DNA from: Aphis gossypii
Taxonomy: Eukaryota; Arthropoda; Insecta; Hemiptera; Aphididae
NCBI RefSeq assembly: GCF_020184175.1
Contig: NC_065531.1
Span: 83,298,604-83,362,603, forward strand
Reading direction: 5' to 3'
DNA: 64,000 nt
The translations under genes and the position numbers were made by a program. The notes beneath the pieces were generated by a model. That model was not told where the DNA came from and did not search any database. It saw nothing but the letters and a program-made list of their open reading frames with translations. Below are positions 36,801 through 50,933 of the stretch, in pieces. Each line of letters opens with the position of its first letter. The first letter of the stretch is position 1.

Positions 36801-39800
36801 TAGATTTCGTAAAAAATAAAATAATAATACTAGTAAGTAAATTCACTGAGATTATATATTTTCTATTTTATTCTTTTTTGTTATTTATAAAATCCATTAC
36901 TCTAAATTTAAAGGAAAACAATCAAATATCAAAAGCAATATGTTTGCAATATTTTTCAACACGCTTTTTATTTGTTGACGAGCGGTCTAAAAACAACACC
37001 GACAACCTAAAAACTATTCGTTTTGTTTAAAATTACAGAGACCGTATCTAATCGTCTACAATCGTTTCGTTCATATTTTTAAACATAATAACTAAAAATA
37101 TATAATCGATCTCGTATTTTACTGTATTTCGTTTATCTTAATTCTTAATAATATATCTATCGTTTCTTTTGATATGTATAATAATTCCATATTTCAGAAT
37201 TATAATAAACGCGAGGTTTAAGCAATAATAAAAAATAAATGACGAGAACATATTAAAAAAATATCCCCATAATATGATAAAAGTGTATCATATTTTTAAA
37301 TCTGTGGTAATTTGTTTTGACACTGCTACCGGTCGTTACAAAATATTATTATATAGCGAATAAAAGTGCCGAATATATACGCACACTGTTGAATCGGGTT
37401 CACTGTCACAATATGTTACATATTATTATTATACCATCGCCTCCATACAGTTGTTCTTAAAACGTTACTCTCGACCACGCACCTCCAGGCGCACGTCTGC
37501 TGTCCGCCTTAATCGTATCAGTGTATATATTATTATTATGTAGGAATAAAGTGTGCTTAAATAATACGATGTATTAAATTATTATAAATACTCATTTCAA
37601 TTAATAGTACAGTTTATATAATAAAACGCCTGCGTTCAAGTGGCGCTCCTGTATATAATATACACAATTATTGCGTTCATCATATTATTATAATATTATA
37701 TATTATTACATAGTACGCGCTCTATTTCACCAATGCACGGTCTGTAGCAAACGCCTATGGATATAAAAGAATATGTAACATGCGTAGTACTGGGAGGAGG
37801 AGGGTATATTTTCAATGCTATAGTCGTATCAAATGAAAGATTTCTATTCCTCTTATGGATAGGTTTTCCCGTTTTAAATTTGAACACTATAAATATTGCA
37901 AAAGGATTTTATCGTCAAAAACCTACACGTCTGGTTTACAACTCTTAATATATTTATATGTACATGTATATTGTATATACTAGCTGATCATGCACGACGT
38001 TACACGTGACAAATTAAATGCCGTAAATTTACCACTCCTTAAATTCCGTTAAATGTAAACTTCACAAATTTTTAACACGGTTATTTGAGTTATTTTGACC
38101 AAATAAAAAATAGAGGTCTAAAATTATATCCAATCATAATAACTATTTTATTTTATGTAATCTGTGACAACAATACACACAAAAAAATCATGATAGTTTT
38201 TCGTTAGTCTACTATATTCAATATTTATGTGTTGAAAAATAAAAGATCAGTAATAAAAAATAGTATATGACACTTCAGATCTTGCTGAGCTATTGACGAA
38301 CATTTTATGAATATGGATTGAGAACTGTGCATTTGCATAATCGTTATCCGTTTTAGACCTAGTTTTATGCATAGTGGACAGATTTATTAATAACTCAATT
38401 AATATTTATCTTTTATTTTTATTTTTTCTATACCTAACCAATGGAAAACCTTTACAAACAAAACAATATTCATATTTTGTTAGACCTCAAATTCTTGTAT
38501 GAACCGTCCTATAGAATGCATAATTTCAAAAATTGTTTTCAAGTTGCACGTCTCGTGGTACAGGATTTCCTACATACCAAATTCACATTCGTGAGTGCAA
38601 TACATTTAGTGTGTAGATTATTTACACACTTGCAGAAACATTCCATTTTATTATTAATATAAATGATCATTTTTCTCAAAATTGTATGTAGTCAATCTCT
38701 CCTGTCCTACGCCTCCATAAGATTCTGTTTTCTGATTTTCTTTACTCACCCTAACTATTGGCATGCTATTACCTATTTTGTCTTTATAAAGTAAACAACG
38801 CATGGTGATAACTAATTACTGTATTGCTACTTGTATAATACCTATCATAGAAAATATAATAGGCCTATTTTTATTTTTATTTTGAATTTTAATTGACAAT
38901 TAAAAAAATTAATAAGTACAAATATATACAAATATTAATTATAACTAATAATATTATATTATGCACCCTAAGAATTAATATACTCGTATTATTATTATTT
39001 GAATGAAACGTGGGAGAAAAATCAAAATAGTTTGATGAAAAATAAAAATGATTTGATGAAGCCATACATTATAAATGTATAATACCCGGTGTATAGTTGA
39101 ACTTTTTTTTTCATATTTTCCTATTCGATTATGTCTATATAAGTATAACATTATATATAAACTACATCAAATATTATATAATATGAACTTAAATCGCGTG
39201 CATGTGAGTATACAAGTATATATATAAATCGATTGAAAAACGCCAGCTTCGATATTTCGCTTTGAAGTAATTCATGAGAGAAAAAAAAATACTGAGAATT
39301 TTCGTTTTGACTAAAAGCACTGTGAAAATCATTTTTCGCGCCTTATTCATTTTAATAACTAACCCAAATGTAATTTTTACATCAAAACATCAATACATAT
39401 AATACCTATGATGAATACAATATGATAACATTTTGGTGTGTATAAAAATATTCACTCAAGTAATACCTTTCACCATCTTTTATAAATGACCACGGGTGGT
39501 AAGCGGCGTTTGGTCTTCATAATTTTTGTTTTCTTTAACTGTTATTCTCGAAATAATTTAATGGAGAAAAAAATGTAGGCGCTGTTTTCCATCGATATGC
39601 TAGGTAATTATGTAGCAGTATTATTAGCAGTGAGCATTGTTGTACCGACTATGCACATTAAACAGTGTATAATAACTTGATGAAGTTTGAAAGTAAACCC
39701 TGCAGGAGACTGATGTTTATATAATTGTTAAAACACGGTCATAGATGAATAATTCAATTATTGATATCGCGTTCAATTATGTTTCTGATTATTAAAACTT

Positions 39801-41559
39801 TGATGGTATATCACCAAATTGTTACATTATTCCTGGAAAGTATAAGTAACCTATAAATAGAACTCGAAGAAATTCGATTTTACTACGCATAACCGTGAAG
39901 GTACTCAGAAGTGCATTAATTTATGTTAACAAGACAAAAACAATTATATAATAATAAGGGTGTTTTACATTTTACTAATATATTATCGTCGAAATAGTTA
40001 TACTTATTATAACTATTATTATTGCTGTTATCCAACATTTGAACATAATATTATTTAAAATACTAATCTAACATTTTCAAACGTATATTTTTTATAAGGA
40101 AATCCACACAGTTTTGGTGTGGAAAAAATGTGTATGATATAATATCGTATACATAACAACAATAATAATAATTGACCCAAAGAATTTCAGACAGTTATTT
40201 ACATATTAACAGAGTGCTGAGAGTGAGTGTGTAAAACCGAAACGGATTGTTTTTTGGTTACTAATTATTACTATGTTTTTTTTTTCAATACCTGCGTTCT
40301 ATTCATCGCCTCCGCTTCACACAGTTCGTTACGTGTTAAAACGTTTAATCGTTTTTTTTCCGGCAATTTTTTTATACACGCTACATACAAATATTTGAGG
40401 TTTTATATTGTATATACTTATGTACGTATGTGTGTGTATTAAAATTACATATTTACTTATAATATACATGTGGAGTTTCGATGTTGCAAATCGCGTTATA
40501 TGAACATGCAAAACGATTGATTATAAAAGAATGTCATTTGTTTGGTGCTTCATATCATACTATTGACAACTATATTATATTTGATTTATGATGTGCAAAA
40601 TATTGTCATGCGACCGAAAGTGATTCTTTTAAATATAAATTCTCATTTTATTGAAAAGTATTAACATTATTCAAATAATTTGAAGTCATTTCAGAATAAA
40701 ATTTTAAAAAAAAATCATAGTAATGGATTATATAATATATTTTTCTTTCATTATCATTTTTTAGATTTTTATTTATTATTTTTTTTTTTTTTTCATGTCT
40801 TAATTTCTTTTTAATTTCATATCTCGAAGTACATTTTTCTCTGAGAATTGTTGTTATTTTTACAAATCGAATTTCAAATGAATAATTAGTAAGTTTATTT
40901 AAAGCAAGGATTTTCACCCAAATCATGTGTTTAGATTTTGGAGTTCTATTGATGGATGTAATAAGTTTTCAAACATCAAAATAAAAAAATTGAATAAACT
41001 TTTAAGAGCTCAAAACCGCTATAATTCGATTTGAGTTGATATAAAGGTATAAAATAGTTCGAAAATAACTTAATTTGAAAACTATATAGGTAAAGACAAC
41101 ACTTTTTTAAATTTTAGGAACTAAAATATATAAAAAAATATATTACTGAAATACGGTACAACTAAATAAATTGTAAAATGAAGCACAGTGCATAAATTTT
41201 AAATATATTATGTTGATAACTTAAAATTTTTAACAGTTAATATAAATTGATTGGTAAAAAAAAAATCTTCTAAATTCTCATTTATTGTCAGATAATTAAT
41301 GACAAAATCAAACTATACCCAATAATGAACATAAAATAACATATTATCGCAAATAATTTGTAAAACAAAAAAAAAATATTTACAATAACCTTTCCAATCT
41401 TTTACTAGAAAATTAATGTTTACGTTTAAAGAATACCTCGTATAGTCAAAATAATAATGAAGAAAAAATATTGTTATGTTCATTTTTTTTTTATTTATAT
41501 ATTCAATAACAACACGCGATTGCGACAAGTCGATCTATTTATTTCGACGACGACCATTG
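33884..41559. other. Non-coding AT-rich DNA
   Basis: About 7.7 kb without a supported exon on either strand. GC-intermediate patches lie near 37440-37510 and 39480-39520. A short open segment at 38544-38590 with acceptor- and donor-like ends is mentioned among findings. T-rich and A-rich runs are frequent. Confidence 0.7.
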
Positions 41560-42120
41560 TCGTCTGTCTGTCCACGATAATAGCCCTCAATGATAAGAAC
41601 AATGATATAATATAATAACAATAATAATATAATTATATATATCTACCTATTGTACGCGGGTGTGTGTTTGTGGCGCGTGGCCCCGATTTATGTCGCATAC
41701 AACTAGTGTTAATGCGTTTCGATTAAGTACGTGATTCGAATAAGCATTGGGATTTCTGTGGCGCAATTCTATAATGGATTTGCTGGCCAATACAATGATA
41801 GTAATGTAATAGCCAAAAATAATAATGTAATAATAACAAAGACGTACGCGGACGTGCTTGCTGTCTGACAGCAGTCTGCAACGAGAGTATGTTGTAGTAC
41901 AGACTCTGTACAGCGGCGCGCGTCAGGAGGACAGTTGCGGTATCGACCATCGAGAAACATGTCCGGTTCGCGGCTGTTTTCCAGGACTACAGCCGAATAG
42001 ACGGCAGAGTAGTCAACATAATTCAGTGGTGCTGAATTAGTGGGGGAAAGCTTAACTTCAGCCGCTTTTGAGGCAGGATGATGAAATATTAGTGGAACTA
42101 TCACAATCGACATGATGACG
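41560..42120. promoter_or_regulatory. GC-elevated island, possibly regulatory
   Basis: This patch is richer in G+C than its surroundings and lies far from any supported exon. It contains the longest unassigned open frame in the window (minus, 41769-42113, 114 codons). No domain is recognised and codons at the 3' end are AT-rich low complexity. A promoter or enhancer of a neighbouring transcript is at least as likely as a gene. Confidence 0.25.
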
Positions 42121-45100
42121 TTCTTCCATTTCCGCCGATTCTTTTATTTTTTTCTCCCATTATTTTGAAATCGACAATCGGAAACGTCTCATTTATATTA
42201 TAAATTTAATATTATGCGTTTTTATTTTTCTGTAATTTATTAAGTTTATTTTTTTTTTTCGTTAAAAATTTTGAACAAAGCGTTTCTTTCGATTGCACAT
42301 ATATTAAAAATTTTCTTTACTTTGAGTCTTTTTCAATTTTATTATAGAAACTATAATATTTTCAAACAATTTCGTTACACTCTTGCACTCTCGTAAATTA
42401 TTTTAAATATTTTATAACGCTGTTGTAGGTACAAATAGAAAAAAACCCATAAACATTATTTATATCATATAATATATAGTAGTATAAGTAGTCTTTAAAC
42501 AACGAAAACAGTAATTTGAGAACTTAAATTATTCACCTATGTGATAAAAAAAAATATATATTTATCTACTTAAAAAGCACATATTTTTCCACACCAACTT
42601 TTTAACAATTTCATTTAAATAACACAATGACAAAACAGTTTTCAGAAACACTATAAACGAAAAACTAATTGCAACTAAAAATATTTATCATTTTTTGTTT
42701 ATAAAACTTCATAAATAAAAAAAAAATTGTTTATTACGTGCTTATATACGTTTTATTGGTATATTTTATAGTACCCAACATTTGTATGAAAATATTTAAA
42801 AATATATATCGAAATAGTCGAATTTCTGAAGATTAGAAATAATATGGAAGTATAATATTATTGTCGAACATAGGTTGTGTAGTTATTTAATGAAAAACCA
42901 ATTATTTTATTATGTTAACATCAATTAAAAATCTTTAAAGTTAATACAATTTTTATTTTATATATTTTGGAAGGTTCAGTGGTAAATAGATTCGCCTATG
43001 TTCAAATTAAGCATCATTGTGAAATAATCAGTGCAAATGATAAATTAGCCTTGGCCTGTAGAGAAACCACATAATTGAATAACCATAATAATATAATAAT
43101 TGGTATAGTGAAATTACAGTTTCAAAAAATATTTAATACAGCTGCGCATCATGAATCAATAGGATAATTAAATTAAATATATTATTTCTTTTCTTACTTT
43201 CAGAAAAAAATAAATACGAAAACCGATAATGTTTAACAGATATGCATTTAGAAAATCGTAAATGTGTTTTCAATTTCTATGTTTTTAAATTTTACGATAA
43301 TTATTGTAATTATGTCACTTAAAATAATGTTAATTGAATAGTTACTTACTTAGTAAGATACATATTTATATTTACATTTTATTTATTTGAAACAATTTAT
43401 TTTTACTCTAACTTACGATCATACTTTCTATAAAGGTAAACCAAAATAATGAATAAAATATAATATTGACAACATATTATTAATTTAATGCGTTATGGTT
43501 TCATCAAAAATTTATATAATTAAATACTCTTTAGTAAAAAAAAACTTTATTAAAATATGAATATTTCGTTTTATTTGTGTTGCATTTTAGTTTGAAAATA
43601 TTTAACAAATTATATAAATATAACACAAATATGTTAATTTCCTACTAGGATTGATATGTATTTTTTTTTTTTTTTAATATTAATTAGACCCTCACTGAGA
43701 TTCAGCAATATGAACATCTTTATAGTAATAACAATCAAAAATAAGCAAGATAACAAATCTTTAAACTAAGCGAGCCGCCTTAATTTTTGAGTAGGGTTTG
43801 GTAAGTTAGAGATAGTAATATTTGAAAAAAAGGAATTGATTTAACATTTTTTAAAATTGAAATCAATTTGAATAAAAATTAATAAAAATGTATTTGATTG
43901 CTTTTCGCACTTGTCAATTTGTCCACCCTCAGTCGTTTTTCTACGTAATCGAATAATGCAATTATCTTCCTTTGCCAATGAATGAAAATAAAATCAAATT
44001 TCAACTATATACATACTTATATTGCGTAGGTATATAAAGTGTAAATGTGATTAAGAATCCATTTACTGGACTAGTAACGTTTAAAAAACTTCTGTGCTCA
44101 TAGTTTTCTCTGATATATGCTTATGTTTTATTGCTTTTTTTTAATCGTGGTCCCGTGTGTACCTTCGCCGGTAGGACTTTGGAAATTTATCAGACTAATT
44201 GCCTGTATACAGAATAATTTATTCACAGTTTAATTTTATTGATAAAATCAAAACTTTGCGGATATGGAAAAACTATCACACAAAGTATAAATTGGCATTT
44301 ACATATAGTATAGTCCCTACGTAAATTTAATATAATCGAGTATGTGAAAAGTGTTTCAATTTTCCTCGAAACATGAAAGTACTTAAATATTTATAAATTC
44401 GTACTTAATGACATTTTCCTATTGACTTAGGGTCAACTCTCTAGAGACGACAATTTTATAATATACTAGTCCTAAATTTCTTACCCAGATAATCAACAAA
44501 TTAAAAAAAAAAAAGATTTGTTTTGATTTCATTTTAGATATTTTAAACAAATACTGATTTGTAAAATGTTAACCAGAAGATTCTGGTTAACGATATTTAT
44601 CTGTCTTAAGTATCTACTGGGTATTTGTGTATACAGACATCGCATTACGGTTGAACGAGTTTTTATGATCCTGTTTAAATATATACTATTTGATATTTTA
44701 CAAAAATGATATACCTTTATACAGGCTTGATATGTTTTTGGCAAAATCCCCATTTAAAAAGCATTAAATCATTATTTTTTAAACAAAATGTTGATAAATA
44801 CAATATTGTGTAATTCTGTAAAGCTGGCAAGTTAATAATTTTTATTAAGCTTATTAAGTTTAGATAATATGCATTGATAGAAAAATTTTAAAAATTAACT
44901 TAGTTAAATTAAAAATTAATATACTTTTTTTTTTGTTTATAACTTTAGTTTACTTCATTTTATTTTTTACCAATTTAAAACTATATAGTTTTATACAGTA
45001 TTTTTGTATAGTGTTTCATAAAATTTTCAATCAAAATGTTATAACATAAAAACAAAATCTATTGAATTATTTTATAAATAAAATAAAATTGAAAACAAAA

Positions 45101-45339
45101 TATTTTAACTTGATTTTTAAAGAAAAAATTGAATTATTGATTTCACAATTATTAAAAACGATTGAATTATGTTAGTAAATTAATTATATTAAAAAAAAAA
45201 ACTCAAAGGTTACCTACTAGTGAAGTTAAACATTTTAAATTAAATTAACTTTTTATAATTCGTTAATGCCCAGCCTTGCAATTATTCAATATCATTCACG
45301 TTATGTATATTATACTGTAGGACTCACTTGTGCGGCTTG
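42121..45339. other. Non-coding AT-rich DNA
   Basis: I see no supported exon. The stretch has many T and A tracts and one perfect short palindrome at 44568-44591. The minus frame 44529-44753 covers that palindrome and is not called. Confidence 0.7.
44568..44591. repeat. Perfect 11-bp inverted repeat
   Basis: GTTAACCAGAA, then GA, then TTCTGGTTAAC: 11-bp arms with a 2-base spacer. It could form a small cruciform or be a dimer binding site. The core GTTAAC is an HpaI-type palindrome by itself. Function unknown. Confidence 0.7.
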
Positions 45340-46060
45340 GAAGAGGAGTAAAGTATACTCGGCGTTCTGTTAAATTTTTTTGAATTTTCGTCACAGGTCT
45401 TGTATACTGATCGGCATTAAACCGACGACCAAATCAAAAATAAAAATAAAATTGATTTTTAAAACACGACGACGCCGTTTATTACTGTATCGCGGTGATA
45501 TATTTATGTATAAATATATATATATTTGCCGGTGGACGATCGGGTAAATTTTAGCAGTGACCACGAGGGGCGCAACGGACGCGACAACGGTAAACGAGCG
45601 ACTGAACGCTATGTTAAACGACTGCGACGACGACTATGACGTGTGGTGTGTAACGTGCGTGTGAGCCGGCGAAAAAAACGTAACCGGACGTCTTGCAGGA
45701 CGTGGTCATCTGCGGCAATCGTTTGGGCAGCTCGGAACCGGAATACCGACAAACTGCTTTAAAATATATATATGCCGTAATAGAATATAAATCGTTTGTG
45801 CAGCAGCCGGGACGGCGGGAAACGCGTTCGGCTCGCGTCATTCGCGATGGAGGTAGACAGAGATGACCCGCGTTGTTGTGGATATATATTCGCCGCCTGC
45901 AACATAATAATATAATAATAATAATAATAACAACAACGTTTTATCGCCGTGTTTATTATTATGTGTATATAGTAGGGGAGAATAGCTTTCTCTCCCGGGA
46001 CGGACGAAGTCGATTCGTCCGCGTGTTGTAGTCTTATCCCCGCAAATCATGTTATAATAA
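45340..46060 (+). promoter_or_regulatory. Promoter-like GC-elevated region with TATA and initiator-like motif
   Basis: TATAAATATATATATATTTG at 45509-45528 is followed about 30-45 bases later by TTAGCAGTGACC (45551-45562), an arthropod initiator-like GCAGT. GC-rich, CpG-containing sequence without A/T runs then follows (45555-45860). Short ATG frames follow, but none is convincing. This could be the first exon of a + strand transcript whose later exons are outside the window. Alternative: an enhancer or conserved element in the gene 1 intron. Confidence 0.3.
45902..45938. repeat. (AAT)n microsatellite
   Basis: ATAATA units pass into CAACAACG. Simple repeat. Confidence 0.8.
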
Positions 46061-47727
46061 TAATAGCCGTAACATAGGTAATAGCTTACTCATAATTATA
46101 TTATTCACCTGTCTACATAATATGATTATAATAGTTATTATGTCGATCGAATATCGAAACAGCTAATGTGATGTATGAACGCCGCGTCGTAATGTTTACA
46201 AGTATCCACTAATTCCACTACTTTTTTTTTTTTTTTGCTCGACCCGTTATGTTTCCGAAGCCGGGCGAAAAGGCCTAATCGTTTTTCATTTTCAAATTGC
46301 GTATTATACGTAGGTATATTAATGGCCGACGAGCATACAGCGAGCGTAGTAGCTATACTTACTTACAGTGGAGGGGATTTGGGTTTCGTATCCCCTCATA
46401 ATTTATTTTTTAAAGGCTGATCCATCATATTTAAGTACTTATTTAACGCTATACTGTGATATATTTTATAAAAAATAATAATAATAAAAAAAAAACGAAC
46501 CCATTGTAGCTTACATAATATTATCCTAGATAATATTTTACTATTCGTAATAAATACTATATTGAACAACAGAACAAATATTACAAATATATTATATTTT
46601 ATTGTGGGACGATGATGCATATCATGCAAGTCTTATAATGCCCAAACATGACCAAATTACGCTACTGACTAACTAGGCCTGATATATTGACTACGCAGAC
46701 GGAAAAAGAATATAATATGCACTTATATTGTGGGTATAGCTTAAAAAATAAAATTTTTAAATAATATGGTAATAAATATATCTATCGCAGTGTTTGAACG
46801 AACATTGTGCACGCCTTAAAATGTACGCTGCACGTATAAAACCGGTGGAAAAATGTCTCTGAAATGAAACAATAAATAAAAACGAAATAACATATAAAAA
46901 TCGATTTTTACCTCCCTCGATAATACTCCGCAAAATTTATTACTATTAGTATATTACAGTTTATATTTTTTATCATTATTGATAGTCATAAACTAAATTA
47001 AAAACAAAATAGGAATACGTTGATATAGATTTATTCTGAATTTAATACAACACTATAATATATTTTAGTCTTGAATAATGTTGCAGTGATCTGATGTATG
47101 TGAATTTTACACGATTTATTTCTTACTAAAAATCTTTACGAATAATATTATAATATGTACCTACATTTTATTTTCATTAGTGCACGCTGATTTGGTTTTG
47201 TAATCATTTTCATTGGCTGTACGCGAATATCTCATAATGTACGAGTATAAGGTACCAAAAATAATTTCCGAACATAAAGCAAATGAGTATTTAAAATTTA
47301 ATTTATAACACAAAAACATTACCGCTGACGACGTGCGTATACTTAGTAATGTTACGATAAAATCAGAATAAACAAGTGAAAACAATTAATTAATTATTTC
47401 CTAAGCTAGATTCGCTTATTTCAATTTTATACAAATGTAGTTATACATATACCGCTTTGATTTTCTTTCAGAGTACTTATACTAACGAACACCAATGTTA
47501 TTATACTTTATTAAACTAAATTTGAATTATCCACCTTAAATAATACAAAATATTTTCTGAATGTATAAACCATTGTAAATCACTGTTTTAATAATACCTT
47601 AACTGAACGTTCATCAAGACCGTGTTCAATTACTACACTATTTTCCTGCGAAAAATAATGTCAAAACTAATCGTTGCTACGTTTGATTAATTATTTATTT
47701 CGTCAATCGCCATTATAATATTATATA
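46061..47727. other. Non-coding DNA
   Basis: A GC-intermediate patch at 46150-46390 and a T tract near 46222-46237 precede ordinary AT-rich sequence. No supported exon. Confidence 0.7.
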
Positions 47728-48474
47728 CAATGTAATTCGCCAAGCATGCTCATCGCTCCATTTTTTTCTTCATTAAAGAATTTATTTAAATTTTGATTTT
47801 TGAAAATATTAAGTATACCTAAGAACCATACTTTTAAAGTACATGATATCTTTTTTTTTGCCATTTAAAGAGTGTCCTTTGGCGAAATCAACTTCATGTT
47901 TTCAAATGAGAATGATCTATTTCCTTATTAAATTGTTAATCAAATGACTTTTTTAAAAAATGTTGATAAAAGTACGTATCTTAATCGAAATTTAAATGAG
48001 AAGTTTTAAGTTATTTAACTTTGTTTACTAAGGATATTAAATCTATGTTAATTAATTTGGAAGATACGGAGTTTATGATAATTTAACAATTAAAGTAATT
48101 TTATTGATATTATTTATTATTATTTTATAATAACAAAAAAATTATCAAAATATAATAAATACTAAATTCAGTATTACATATGTATTATACTTTACATTTT
48201 TGTATAATTATTTTAAGGATTATTCTATAATCTATATATATTAATTACTCAAATATATTTAGCTTAAAAATGTATAAGAGATTAGTTCTTACTTTAAATA
48301 ATAAAAAAAAAAAAAAATGTCTATATCACTACAAGAGACTCCTTTAATGGTATAAAAGTCTAAATAATATATATATATATTTATATAAAAATATGTTCAT
48401 TAAGTATACTTAAATTATGTTCTAAAAATTAAAATTTGTAAAATTTAATTAATGAATGGGAGTGATTCACCCTG
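47728..48474 (+). mobile_element. MITE-like element, copy 2 (about 747 bp)
   Basis: The left end CAATGTAATTCGCCAAGCAT and the reverse complement of the right end, CAGGGTGAATCACTCCCATT, share a degenerate inverted terminal repeat (CAnnGTnAnTC-CC). TATA directly flanks both ends (47724-47727 and 48475-48478), a plausible TA-type target duplication. The interior is AT-rich and without coding potential. The left 100 bases resemble the copies at 25293 and 63860. This suggests a non-autonomous, possibly Tc1/mariner-like, element; superfamily uncertain. Confidence 0.55.
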
Positions 48475-50933
48475 TATACCTAGTCCGTAGTATAATATAT
48501 TATACAAATTAAGTAAAACCATTATCTTTAAACGAAATATTTGATATCATTCATTCCGACGGAAGAACGTGTGTGTAATGTATAACTATCTCCCTTGTTC
48601 GTGTTTTTGTGAAATTTATATTCAGTGGCATGTGGACAGAGCAAGCGACTTCTATGTATAGGTTTATAGACATATGCATAATGGTTACCTATGCGTATCC
48701 GGCAACTAACGAAAAAAGTTAAAGTACCTGATTATTATACTGTATAAATACAATATATATACCGACTATACCATATAAGTGAACATAATACATATGCAAA
48801 TTGATGACACGCATCAATAATATGTAAATTATTTTAAACGTGCTTAATGAAACTTATTATTGAACTCATATACTTGCAATATGTGTCGTACTTTTATTAT
48901 AAACAATAGTGATTTGTCAACTGGGTCATTATCAAGTATACAGATGATGTAGGATGATGTATAATGATTATCATTATAATAACGAATCTAATATTAATTT
49001 CCCCGAATTTACCATGTTCATGTTTTTTCAATACGAACTCTATTTCAAACGTATAATAATAATACCTAATAAATAACTATACAGCCAATTATATTATATC
49101 GGTTTATAAACTAGATATGTTACAATGCCGTATAAATGAAAACATCAAAAACCTTTATAATTTTTTCCCCTATACCGTTTTCCATAATGTACTGGAAACG
49201 ATACTATCTCCATAAATACCTCGGGCTCTATAGTATTCCACTTTATCATCATCATTTTTTTTTTTTAATTCGATAATTATATTTTTATTTTATTATCTGA
49301 TTGTACGATTGTTAAACTCGTTTCCAAATAACTGATAGGTTTAAAATTTCAGATTTGGCTAAAATTAAATTCCTCGTTTAAAATTCGGAATGTCTTAAAT
49401 CTTAAATCAACATGCTATAACGTTACATTTTTTTCCAATTCAAAGCTTAAAGATCTTTCAAAACTAACACCAAAATTCGAAAGTGTGACGGCATTTATAT
49501 TAGCTAAATAAATAAACGCCTTTTTTATTTCACCAAATTGTATATATATAAAGGAATACACAATAATAATTCACTTCCAAGCTTTTTAGGTTTATCTCCA
49601 CATTCTTTATTTCGTTTATAAATGCCAAATAGGTTTTTGAGACTTTTCGTTGGGTTACAAGTGCCATGTATAAACAATAGCAATTTATACGTATAAATAT
49701 AAAAACCGAGAGATAAAGATTGCATATTGATTACACGGATCTGCAACAGCAGAAGCCGTATATTATATTGATCTTGACGGCTCACACGTTGGATCTGAAG
49801 TAACTATATGGAGATTATATTATTATTTAGTTTTTGTTTGTGCGTCAAGTCCGTTGCTTGGAGAATATTATTCCCAAGCGTATAGACCCAAAACAATAAT
49901 GGGTATTCTTGCCGGGTCTCAGAAGGCAAAAAATATACACATATCACAAATATACGTATATGTATAGCTGAGATCATTTTGATTATGTAAACTTAATACA
50001 TTTTTAACGATTTAAGGGTTAAATCGGGTTCACTGCATTTCCATAACTGATGAACAAAAAATACCGAACTCCGTTATTATTAATTAACCCTTATAGTCTT
50101 CGTCCATTTGAACGATAATATTAATGTAAGTACCTACATACGTGTCTTCGGTGTTCAGGCTTTTCAAATTCATTATGTGTGACGTTACCATGTACACACA
50201 CATACACAACACATCATAATATTATATATTAATATGTATGTGTATGATATAATATAATATAACCACGGGAGTTCATTCCGTAGTGTATACTATATTGCTT
50301 GTATTAAAATAATATATTTTCAATTGCCGAATACAAATAAACGGGAAATATGTATATATACCATATCATATTTATATAATAATAAAGAAGAATCCAACCA
50401 GATGCCGTTTGTCCGTTTCGTTCTGGTACGTCCAATATAACACACGGACAAACGTAATTTAGGTGAAATTCTGCGATTTTTCTCTATTAAAATTAATAAA
50501 ACGTATTTTATTTTCCTCCCTACTCGGTTTTTATCACAATTCGACTCAATCAGAAACTATCGGAGAATTGGATGTGATATGTAATTTAAGAGAAATTTCC
50601 GAGACCTATGATTATTTAGCACGGCTACCAAATAACAATAAAAAAAGCAAATGAGAAAATTAAATCAATGTGATTCATTTGATTATTTTTGAAACGGTGG
50701 GGCATTTTATATGAATAATTTTTGATTGTTGATTGATATTCAGCAGTCACAGCACATATTTATTACTAGAGTACATTATAGTGCATATTAGAGGAAATAT
50801 TACCATCGACATTATAAAACTGGTTGTTCCTAATTGGGTTTAATTAATCAATTGTTTAATAATTATATCTATACTAGATTTATCAGTCATTTTTATTTTA
50901 TATTTATTAATTATATATAATTTAAAAGAATGC
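48475..50933. other. Non-coding DNA
   Basis: AT-rich with GC-intermediate patches near 48550-48720 and 49850-49930. A 63-residue + frame at 50463-50654 and an 86-residue minus frame at 49525-49785 lack recognisable domains or splice context. Confidence 0.7.
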
